Notes under the pieces: generated by a model
What the model was told of the DNA's origin: nothing
Databases searched by the model: none
Seen by the model: only the letters and a program-made list of their open reading frames with translations
Translations under genes and position numbers: made by a program
From: Ctena decussata
Lineage: Eukaryota > Mollusca > Bivalvia > Lucinida > Lucinidae
Direction: 5' to 3'
DNA: 64,000 nt
NCBI GenBank assembly: GCA_963989385.1
Contig: OZ022515.1
Coordinates: 11,440,803-11,504,802, forward strand
In this document: positions 13,601 to 25,600 of the stretch, piece after piece
Layout of the letters: each line of letters opens with the position of its first letter
Position numbering within the stretch: position 1 is the stretch's first letter

Positions 13601-16600
13601 CATGGCCCATGTTTCTTCTGTTGAATGTGTTCTATACTCTTGAAGGAACTATTTTAGATTTTCATTTGTATTTATCTGTTTATTAAGAAAAACAACCGAA
13701 ATTACTTTGTATGATTCAAAGTTGACTATGGACAACCAGACGATTGAACATGTCGGTTTACTGTAGTTACAACTATCCAGTCAGCTTCGCTGCAGGAATT
13801 GTACATGGATTATATGTGCGTGTGCGTGTGCATCCTGGATTGGGCAAGCATTTGCGTTCGTTCCTTGAACCTATTTTTTCATAAACTTCTGGTTGATAGA
13901 TTTTTCTTGTAAGAAGTAAAATGCAAAATAAACAACAGAATGTTGATATTTGGATGGCGAAAAAAATATAAGCTCGTGTGATTAAAGAGCAGTTATAGAC
14001 ATTAAAACTGACTACAACAGCAAACTTATTCATCCATTTTTTTTTTTTATATTCAGTTGGCTGCTTCTACTTCACGCCATCATGTTAATTTTAGCTATGT
14101 TCTGAAAAGCATATGAATCCGGACGTCTAAAGTGTATGTTATTTTATTGCTGTTTCAAATCCTTTTTTACGTTTAACGATCCCCGGAAGCTCAGTCGGTT
14201 AGGTGCTGGTCTGCTGATCTTGCGGTCATGGCTTCGATTCTCATTGGAAATGGAAATCTTTCCAACCGTAACCGTGGTTCCATTGCACAAAGCTTTTCAT
14301 TATCATCCTCCCATCGTCCTGATTGCAACTGAATTATTATTGAAAAGGACGTAACAACATCTATTTTTCACGTTTGTTTTAGATGCTGGACAGATTTGCT
14401 CGTCTTGCAGCTCTATAGAACTCTCGGAAGTGTGTCAGCACCATATTGAGTGTAACAATAATGAAGTAATTATATACTGTTCACAAAAAGTACGGGATAT
14501 TTTGATATACATGTAGAAATTAATAATAATGGCTGAGTTAGAATAATATTGGATACTGATACAGCACTATTCTAGTGACAGTATTCCGCTAAAATAGAGA
14601 CAGGCAAAGTTGGTCACGTGTCCTATAGCAACCAATAAAGGACAATGAGGTCTACATCTCAATTTTGCATCGGCGAAAAAAAAATTCTTATGGACCCTCA
14701 AGCTCTGTGTATATTTAAATTCCTCGTAATTTTCCAAACCGTCTACTTCCAATTTACTCTTAGGTCATTGTATTTGTTTTATGAATGATAACAGTTTAAT
14801 ATTCATCCATATATTTTTCTTAATTCTGCTTTCTTAAATGTCTTAATATCCCTTACTTTCTGTGAGCAGTATATTTCGGCTCAGACGCACTCAGGTTGAA
14901 TCAACATTGATTCAACGTTGAATCAGCGTAACATCGTCGAAAAACATTGATTCAGCACCCTCCCTCAATAGTTTTAAGAATAGAGTGTATAAGCCCACTG
15001 GCCACACAAAGTTAAATCAACATTGAATCAGCCTTGATTCAACGTCACGACGTTGAATCAAGGTTGATTCAAGGTTGATTCAATCTTATGTGCCTGCTGG
15101 GAGGTATGGAAAAACAATGTATCAAAATTAAACTCGCAGTGTTACTTTCCCGGACAACCGACCAGGATTTTTCGTGATCCGAATTTGTCATAAGAAGCAG
15201 AATTGCATGATTAGACATCGAGACCAGTGAGTTACAAGTGAGTACCTATTATGTTGAACTTTTACAGTAAGAGTTAGCAAAAGGTCGGCTCTAATGTTAT
15301 CTAAAGACATAGGAACTAATACAATTTTACTTTTTCTCAAGTGCAGATTGATCGATATGCACTTTAATGTATCGCTCAACCCCTAGAAACAGAAACAACA
15401 AGATGATGGACATCCCTCTCCAAGCAAAACATCAAAGGAATGCATTTTATTTTTATGGATTTTATCGAGGTGTTAACACCGACGAATCACATACAAACGG
15501 AATAATGCCCAAAGGGCTTTGCTTTAAGTTTGTGAGTGATTCGCCGGCGTTTACACATCCATAAAATCCGCAAAAATAAAATTCATTTCTTATACATGTA
15601 CTTCCAACTCGATCATTTATACCTCAAATTCGTCAGCTATACCGAGTATTATAGAAACTGCCGCAAAAAAATAGTGCAAGTAGTTCCTGGTTTCCGGTTC
15701 AGGGATTTATCAAAGTATAAACGCGGTTTTCTGTACGATCTGGACGAATCAGATTGCGCTTAAGTAGCATTAGAATACAGGGTTGGAATTATACTTACGC
15801 AATACGCGAAACGCAGCAGCTGTTGAGATCAGGCGAGACACGCCTGCGAAGTCGAAGTTGGAAACGACAAAACCGGTATTTTTCGTTGACTGACGATGGT
15901 TGATGGAATTTCCTATAATTGTCATTATGCGTGTATTTTCAGAAGTGTTATATACAGCAGTACACAACGGAGTCGGGCTTGGACCTCTGTGACCTTGGTT
16001 GTATAGTATCCCAGGTATTTCTAAACGATTCTTAAATCGAAATTATCAGATAGTGTTTGTTATACTCGTTACGTCGTATATGTACGATGTGATGTCTTAT
16101 TTTGGTGAAATAAATTTTCTTATATACTTTGTAATCAAATACATGCGAACTGTTATTTTCAAAAGTCAAATATTTATTTGTGTTTCTGAGGTGGGTTTCG
16201 GGGTAAGAGAAATTGATCTATGAGCACCTTATTTTCTTTTTTTCCTCTTGTTTATCTATTTATTTATTTATTTTATTTTTTTTTACTTTTAAATGTATAC
16301 GCGAAAAGTGTTTGTAGATTTACGCCTTTAATTATTTCCGAAAAGATACAAATGGAGGATGCCTGTCAGAATCTGAAATTAGGTCGTGGATATGTGCTAT
16401 GTTGGTGACACTGTTGTCACTTATTGCGTTGACGTAGCCTCTTTAGTCATGAAAAGTGTTTTTCAGGCATGCCCACACTCGCTAGAGTCTATAGTTGGGA
16501 AACGAGCAGAAGGCCACCATTTCAAATGCATGGCATGTTGTAATGACACAAGACATTGTAACCAAAACATGACATGTGACGGAACAGCAAACCCAGGTAA

Positions 16601-19600
16601 GACGCACCTCTACCTCTGGTTTCTTTATTATTAAATTCTGTTCGCTGGAGGGTCATGATTAAGGGGATACCATTTTTGTTATGACAACAGTCATGTAACA
16701 TGATCAATGTCCCCGCCGCTGCATACCATTTGTCATTTGAGGGATGTCTGATTTATTTTATATTTTTATTATATATTGATTTTCATTTATTTAGTTATTC
16801 TTTATTTTGATGAAAATTACTGCAGTTTTTATGAAACAGTGTAGACTAATCACACGCTGCGTTTAACGGCGTCTGTTCAAAGTTTTTACTTTTTGTCTGT
16901 ATCTTTTATTTGGGATACTAGTTATTTATGGATTAAGAACAGAGTTACTGCTTTGTCTGTTGGTTCGTCTGTTCATCGATCACTTTTTAATTGTTTAAAT
17001 TGATCAATGCTAACTTGAATCTAATTTGCAAACATACACTGGTATTATCAGTGTACATCATTTCCTGTTACTTATTTATGTTGTGATAAAGCAAAAGCAC
17101 AACAACCCCCTCAGTACGCCTCAATATGTAAATGCCATGGATCTATACAAATAAGTTCAAGTTAAAAAAATTGGAAGCCATTTAAAGGTGTCTGGGCGGG
17201 CGGGACGTGGTGAAGGGGCTGCGGGGAAGTGCGTTGTCTGTTGAGTCTTTTTATAAACAATTTTATGCATTATACATGTTTTTGAGTTCATTTGCACTTG
17301 ATGCTTGATTTGTATTAGTAAATAGTTCTTAGCTCCCTGTTGTATTCAATGTAAATGATGTTTAATTTACTCAAGGAATATCCTTACCGAAAGATTGTTC
17401 TGATCTAGTCGTCCCCAGTCGAAGAAGTGGATCCTATACAATCTATCCCTATGGTGTGCAGCATTTACCTGTGTCGGTGTACTGCGAGTTTGACGGGAAA
17501 GATTCGTGGACGGTATGTCAGAGGCCTTTATAATGGCATTCCATATATGCCATTTTTCTGCCTAATATTTATTGTGTATAGTCTTTAGCGACATTGCCTC
17601 TGCACATGCATGTACAGTACACAGTAGACGGTAACAGAGTAGGCAGTAAATATTTAGTGTGTGCGCAGGTATTTGTGCATGGGCATTTGTGTAATAGCAG
17701 TATCTCGGAGACCATTGCAGTACACATTATTAGCACGCAGTTAGCTTGCAGGCATGCTTTTCTGCATGTTCATAAGCAGCGCCAGACGAGACGGCTCACG
17801 ATAAGCTGTAAAAATAGAAAGGATACAATGGAGAGTAAACACCTCTATGGAAGAAGTAAACAGTCTGTTTATGCAAATCCACTTGCAACTGGGAAAGTGA
17901 CTGGGAAGTGAGCCGCGAAATGATAAAATCAACAAAGTGGCATGTCTGCATGGAGGTAATTTAGACACTTACAAAACCTTTAAGCACACAGTTACGACTC
18001 TGCCCAGTCTGATCAGAGTCTTCGCTTGGCGCTCATACTACTTTGCTGGTTTTGCCGTATTGCAGTTCAGTTGACTGAGAAGACAGTTCACAGGAAAAGT
18101 CGTATTTTAAATTCCCGTTTAGAAGACCCTGTCCGAAACCCCAAATGGGAAAGGTAAAGCAAAGACAGCACACAAAGCGAATCAAGAAACGCGAGGAGCC
18201 TAAAGGTCAACTCTATCCCAGCAGATGGCCTATGACTTGAGAAAAATCAATTTGAGAAAATCTGATGTTTCTCTTGCAAGAATATCAGTTTGTTATGTCA
18301 CTGAAACAAGAAAAATCTTTAATAAAAAGATGATTGGTGCAGATTAAATGGAAGTGGGTTTTATTATATGTCTCTAGTTAAAGATTGGAAAAGATTGGAA
18401 AATAACTTTCATGAATAAGTAAGCTATGTCGGTAGGCACACACGACCGTAATTTTGACACTGGATAGCGACCTCAAAATTGAGCTGTCCAATTTGGAATT
18501 CCAAAATGGACCGCGGTCAATCTTGAAATTGACCTGATTTCAAAATGGTTATCAAAGTGTTGCGCTGTTTGTTTGTTTGTGTGTATTAAACCAAAAGTAG
18601 AAATCAAAAGTAGATCTACGACAAAAACAAAAAAAAGAAAATGCAGTACGACGGGAAAAAACGAAGATTAGATATTCATTGACCTTTGATATTATAGGCT
18701 AAATTTTGACATACGCGTTATTTAACGAATGCAATCATGTGAAATGTGGAACAATATCGAAATTATACGAGGCTGGGCCTCGAAAAATGGAGTTCGACAT
18801 AGATCTGCCATCATATAATAACTATGATATTACCATGCGGAGCGGTCAATGTACCAAAATCATAAGTACGAGCTCATATAATCCATATGACATCGGAAAA
18901 TCAGAATAATTAGATACTGTAACAGTTGTGGTTAGTACCGTTGTAGAATGACCCAACAGCTACTTGTTTTTCGAGCTGCGCGGGAAGGAGTACGAGACTA
19001 TTGGGAGAAAAATGATTTTATTCCAAAAATAATTGAACATTTTATGATCCTGTTTGTTGTGTGTATGAGGTGTGTTGTTCCCTTGTACTGTTCTGTTACT
19101 AACTTTTCTCTCTTCCTGTTTTAGTATCTTAGGTGGTTTATGTTTCGTTTTGGGTTCTTGCCTTTTATGGAAGTCTTAATTTGAGCCGCGACGCGAGAAA
19201 GCCAACAATGTGGTTGTGCGCCTAGCGAAGACTCAGATCAGCCTGGGCATCCAATCAGTCCGACCAGACTCTTTGTTAAGTGTCTAAAGGGTAGCTAAGG
19301 GTCAAAGCTACCTCCATGTGGACAGCGAAGACTCTGATCAGACTGGGTGGATGCTCAGGCTGATCTGAGTCTGCGCTGGGCGCACAACCACTTTGTTGGT
19401 TTTGTCACGTCGAGGCTCATTTGTGTTAACGTGTACCTTTGCTTTGAAACACTAACTTCACGCTACGATAAACCAAGTCCAGGTAATCAACAACAGTTTG
19501 TATCTCAATTACTATAGAGGGTTACACATCCAGTCTTTAACATATCGACTTCATGTACGAAATTTGGTCACTGATGCACTGAAATCGTTTGAACTGAGCT

Positions 19601-22600
19601 CAACCAAATGTTTTTTCTCATGTAATCTAATTTCGGTATTTTAGATCATCCAGGGCATCTGCACAGTCTGATAAGATGTCTGCTTACTTTATTTGTGTTT
19701 ATGTTTACCTTTGATCTGAAAACACTAAATTCACGCTAAGATAAATCAAATCCAGGTGATCAACAACAGTTTGTATTTCAGTTACTAGAGAATGTTACAC
19801 ATCCAGTCTTTAACATATCGACTTTATGTACGAGATTTGGTTACTGATGCACTGAAATCGTTTGAACTGAGCTCGACCATACGATTTTTCTCAAGTCATT
19901 TCACTTCGGTTTTTTTAAATCAGCCAGGACATTTGCAAAGTCTGATAAGATTTATTGGCCGCTTACTCAGTTTTTTTTCCTATCTGAAAAATCCCAACAG
20001 TAAAAAGAGAAACCTGTTATAAATCTATAGGGTTATTTTTTACTTATTTGAGTGTTCCTGCATGCAGATCACTTAAGATCTCTTTTCAAATAATGCCAAC
20101 CCATTCCAGGTTTTTCAAAGACGGTTTGATGGGTCGGTTAATTTCTACCGCAATTGGGAAGCTTATAAGAACGGTTTTGGTACTTCCAACGGAGAGTATT
20201 GGTTAGGTAAGCATCACCTATCTATAATAATCCATCCGACATATTTATGTGTAGCTAAATTGTGCTGTGGAACTTGACTATAGTTCGTATGTATTATATA
20301 TCCAGCAAATCATTCCGACGCTCAACATGCGGGTTTATTATTGAGTCAACGCCCTTTGTATATTTAATAAGTTAATAAAGAAAAATGGTTTTATTTCAAC
20401 GCTGAAAATTTTTACCTCTCCAAAGATGGAATGGTTGGGTGGTGCGATGGTGCCGGGTATAACTTCCAGTGCCGGGGCGTCCTACTGATTTGGATAATAG
20501 TAGGGTAAGGGCCTTCTGTGTTTGGACATTTTTTTTCTCTCGTCTATCATTTCTCTCTTCTTTCTTCCTCTCTTTGGGAGACGGCCCGATATACACTGAA
20601 ATACTTTCTCAAAGGACAGTTAAACCCAAAACAACCAACCAAAGAACCTCTCCAAAGACTGTGCTATAGTGTATTTGGTTTAAACGATATTTTATTAACT
20701 ATAAATTACATACAATTTCAAAAGTATCAGGATTTGACAGTAAGCAAAATGTTTATTTATAAAGTCATTTCCTGGAGCATATTGGAATCTACAATATAAG
20801 AATGGCTAAATACCGATAAGTGTATTTAATCCTGCATTTCAGAGCTAGCAGGCAGTGCCTCATATAAGGTCGACTCTGGTAGCTTCGGACAGCGGGTAAA
20901 TTCGGACATACCATTGCAAACAGTGAAAATCCAAATGAGACGACTCTTAATGAGCCGTCTTATCAGGATTTGTACTGTTTGCCCAGTTAATTTTGTTTTA
21001 ATTCCAAACAACTGACATATATTGTAAACAATGGCACTGTCCGAATTTACCTGCTGTCCGACTTTACCTGACTTTACCCTACATTCTTTTTCAGGAAATG
21101 AAGTTATACACGAAATGACGCTACACGAGAATCATGAGTTAAAAATCGTTCTATCGGATTTCGAAAACGTAACAAAGTACGCTCTCTACAGCTCATTTCA
21201 TATTGCCGAGGAAAACCATGGATACCGGCTCTTTGTCTGGAACTACTCTGGAACAGCAGGTAGTGTAAAATATCTAAAAAAGAAACAATAATTTTGACTT
21301 AACACTTCATTATTCACATTCCACACTTCCCACATCATATTACATACATAACAATTCACATTTTTTAGGTTCTTCCTACTTTGTTCTTTCCAATTTTAAA
21401 GAGTAGCTACACTTCAGGAACTGACTGAATCAGATCCCAAACTCTATCCCCAACATTAAAGGGAAAGATTGAAGGGAAAGACATCTAACAAACAATAAAT
21501 TACAAATGATAAGCCGAGTTAGCAGCTCTTTCCCAAATAGGTGGCAACTCAGCTATCTTTATAGAACTAAATAAATTAGACCAACAAAAGGTACAGACTA
21601 AGCATATTGTTCATAAACATTTAACAACTATTTTTACCTATTTTCTATTTTTATTATAGAAGGGTTAAAATGAGAACACAACAAATTAAACAGCACCGAA
21701 CACAAAACAAATGCAACCGCAATGAAAGTACCGCCTTGGGACGGTCAGTAATAACTACTGTTGTGGGGGGGGGGAGTTTAAACCGGTTTTACTGGGCAAT
21801 CCTACTTCAAACATCCAATCCTACTTCAAACATCATGGATCATTATTCAAACTGCATGCTTCATAATGCATAGTTGGTATTTCATATTTAAGGATTGAAA
21901 TTTTATATTTCACATTTTACAGTTCATACTAAACCTTTATAGTTCATACTTCAAACTTCATACTTCACGCTTCATTTTTACAGTTTGAACTTTGTACTTT
22001 AGTTCATAGTTTAAATTCTAACCATGTGCGCTTATAGAAGCAATAAAAAGGCTCTGTGTTTTAACTATGCAAAATACATTGTTTCGGAACGCGTGAGTCG
22101 AACTGTTGACGTCACTGGCAGTTGCTGACGTAGTTTGTGATGTTTTGAGACGTACGACGGTGAAACGTCTCTTTTTCTTTCTAAAATCGCCATCAAAACG
22201 TACATTAAACTTAGATACAGGTAAAAAAATATTGACGGGAGCATGAACGCACTGGCAGAAAACTTGGGACAGTTTGAATGACAAGAATACTTTTTTCAGC
22301 GTTTCTGAGTGTTAAAATAAAAAAGTTTAGCTCTAGCATTGAATTGTCGAGTAATAATTCACTGTCTGTCTGCTGTAAGTAAATATATCACTCGCGCTCC
22401 GCGCTCATGATATGTTCTTTTTAGCTCACCTGAGCCTTTAGGCTCAGGGTTTAAAGGCTCAGGGTGGGCTATTGTGATCACCAAGTGTCCGTCGTCCGTC
22501 GTGCGTCGTCCGTCGTCAACAAATTGCTATAAATGACATCTCCTCTGTAACCGCTAGGCCTAAGGCTTTGATATTTGGTATGAAGCATTGTCTTGTAGAC

Positions 22601-25600
22601 CTCTACCAAGTTTGTTCAAATGGTGGCCCCAGGGTCCAAAATGGCTCTGGGGCAGGGGGTCTTTTGTTCAAAACTAAAAAATACTTGAAAATCTTCTTCT
22701 CCAGAACTGCTTGGCTCAGATGCTTGACATTTGGTATGTATCATTGTCTAATGGTCCTCTATGTCGTGGATTTACCACGATAAATATTATTGTTTTGTGT
22801 TTCTTAACAGTTCATAACTAAATTCCTGCAACGCATAAATCTATCATTTCTATATTTCATTTTAGTGTGTAATTACCTATAGCTTTGAGGTTATTTGACG
22901 TCAACTTAGCTGACGTCGTTGTTAGGGTTAAGGGACGTTAGCGACAGGAACTGGTACAGGCAGTTACTGTGGTGGACCAGATCAGTCACAGGGACTGAGA
23001 CTATGTAATGTAAAGCAGCCTAATCAAGGGATTGGGGGCTGTTTCAGGAAATAAACAGATTAATCACAGGGATTGAGGCTGTTTATGAATGGAACAAAAT
23101 GGAACTCAGCTACTAAATCATGGATCAAGTATCAGAACATGGTACAGAGCAATTTCAAGATAGAGACAGAGGAAGAAGCGTTAACTTATCTCTATTATAC
23201 AAGTTTGTACAAATTATGGCCCCAGGGTTTAAAATGACCCTGGGGCAGGAGCTCTTGGGCTCGAAACTAAAAATACTTAAAAGTCTTCTGCTCCAGAACT
23301 GCTTTGCTCAGATGCTTAAAATTTGGTATGTAACATTTCCTAGTGGTCCTCTACCAAGTTTGTTCAAATGGTGGCCCAAGGGTCCAAAATGTCCCCGGGG
23401 CAGGGAGTCCCAGGTTTGAACCGTATAAATACATAGAAAAACCTTCAAAATCTTCTACTTCAGAACCGCAATGCTCAGATGCTTGAAATTTGGTATGTAG
23501 CAGTGCCTAATAGTTTTTACAAAGTTTGTGCAAATGGTGGTCCCAGGGTCCAAAATGGCCCTTAGCATGGAGTCCAAGGTTTGAACCACAGAAATGCAAA
23601 TGAAAATATTCGAAAATCTTCTTCTTCAGAACCATAAGGCTTAGATGCTTGAAATTTGGTATGAAACATTGCCTAGTAGTCCTTTACAAAGTTTATTAGG
23701 GCCCCGCCAGACGAAGTCGGCGGAGGCCCTATAGTAATCACCTTGTCCGTCCGTCTGTCTGCCTGTCCGTCCGTCAGCTTTTCGTGTCCGGGCCATAACT
23801 CTGAAACGGTTTGAGATATTTTCTCGAAACTTTGTACAAATATAAAACATCATCAGACGATGTGCAAAGAACAAGAACTATAACTCTACCTACATCTTTT
23901 ATGGAATTATCTTCCTTTGTTGTCTGCCCGTCAGCTTTTCGTTTCAGGGCGATAACTCAGAAACCATTTCAGATATTTTCTCGAAACTTTGTACAAATAT
24001 AAAGCATCATTAGACGATGTGCAGAGAATAAGAACTGTAACTCCACCTACATATTTTAGGGAATTATGTCCCTTTGTAATTTTTAGTATGGAAATCATGT
24101 TCGGTCCGTAACTTTGAAACCGTTTCAGATATTTTCTCGAAACTTGGTACAGCTATAAAGCATCATCAGACGATGTGCAGAGGACAATAACCATAACTCC
24201 ACCTACATTTTTTTTACAGAATTATGGTCCTTTGTAATTTTTAGTATAGAAATCGTGCCCGGTCCGTCACTTTGAATCCGTTTGGGATATTTTCTCGAAA
24301 CTTGGTACAGCTATAAAGCATTATCAAACGATGTGCAGAGGGAAAGAACTATAACCTCTCCTACATTATTTACAGAATTTTGCCCGTTGTAATTTATGTC
24401 TGGAAATCGTGACCTGTCTGGAACTCTGAAACCGTTTAAGATATTTTCTCGAAACTTGGTACAGTTATAAAGCATTATCAGACAATGTGCAGAGAACAAG
24501 AACCATAACTCCACATACATTTTTTCGGAATTATGCCCCTTTATTATTTAAAGTATGGAAATTGTGCCCGGGCCGTAACTCTGAAACCGTTTGAGATAAT
24601 TTCTCGAAACATGGTACAGATATAAAGCATCATCAAACGATGTGCAGAGAATAATGATATTGTGTCAGGTCTGTAACTCTGAAACCGTTCGAGATATTTT
24701 CTCGAAACTTGGTACAGATATAAAGCATCATCAGACGATGTGCAGAGAACAAGAAGCATAGCTCCATCTACATTTTTTATGGAATTATGTCCCTTTGGTA
24801 AATTCAAATTTCGAAATTGTGTACGCTCTATAACTCTGAAACCGCTTAAGATATTTTCACGAAACTTAATTATACAAGTATAGTGCATCATCAGAGGATG
24901 TGCAGAGAACAAGAACTGTAACTCCATCTACATTTTCTATGGAATTCTGCCCTGTACTTTTAAGTATGGAAATCATGTCTGCTTTATAACTTTAAAACTC
25001 ACCAAGATATGTTCATGAATACTTTGCACAAATATAAAGCATTACCAGATGATGTGCAGAGAATAAGAATCATAACTCCATCTACATTTTACAGAGTTAT
25101 ACCCCTTTGTAATTTTCTATATAGAAATCGTGTCAGCTATATACCCTTAAAACTGTTGAAGATACTGTCACAAAACTTGGTACGAATATGAAACATCATC
25201 AGACAATATGCAGAGGACAGGAACTGTATCTCAGCATATATTTTACAGAACTTTGCCCCTTTGTAATTTTGTGTATGGAAATTGTGTCCATCCACTCCGC
25301 AGCTTTAAAACAGCAAAATATATTTTCACAGAAGTTGTTACAAATATAAAGCATATCAGACAATCTGCAGAGAAAAAGAATTGTAACTCCATCTTCATTT
25401 TTTACAGAATTATGCCCTTAGTGATTTTTAGTGTAAAAACTGTAGCCAATCTATAACTTTAAAACTGAAAGGTTTTATTGTTATTTCCAGTTGGTGACAT
25501 ATGACTTAATGCCATCAATAGTCCCATATAAAGGCGGGGCCCTATTAGTTAACATGTTTCTAGTTCAAATGGTGGCCCCAGGGTCCAAAATGGCCCCACA

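Noticed and set aside
16383..16466. Upstream extension of gene 1 exon 4 (frame open from 16383)
   Set aside because: Exon 3 (15943-16014) joins at 16467 in phase 0 and supplies LU cysteines 5 and 6; the paralog shows the same acceptor at 63292.
18706..18909. 67-codon ORF in intron 5 of gene 1
   Set aside because: No family resemblance, not conserved in the gene 2 intron, and no splice signals that would fit the gene's phases.
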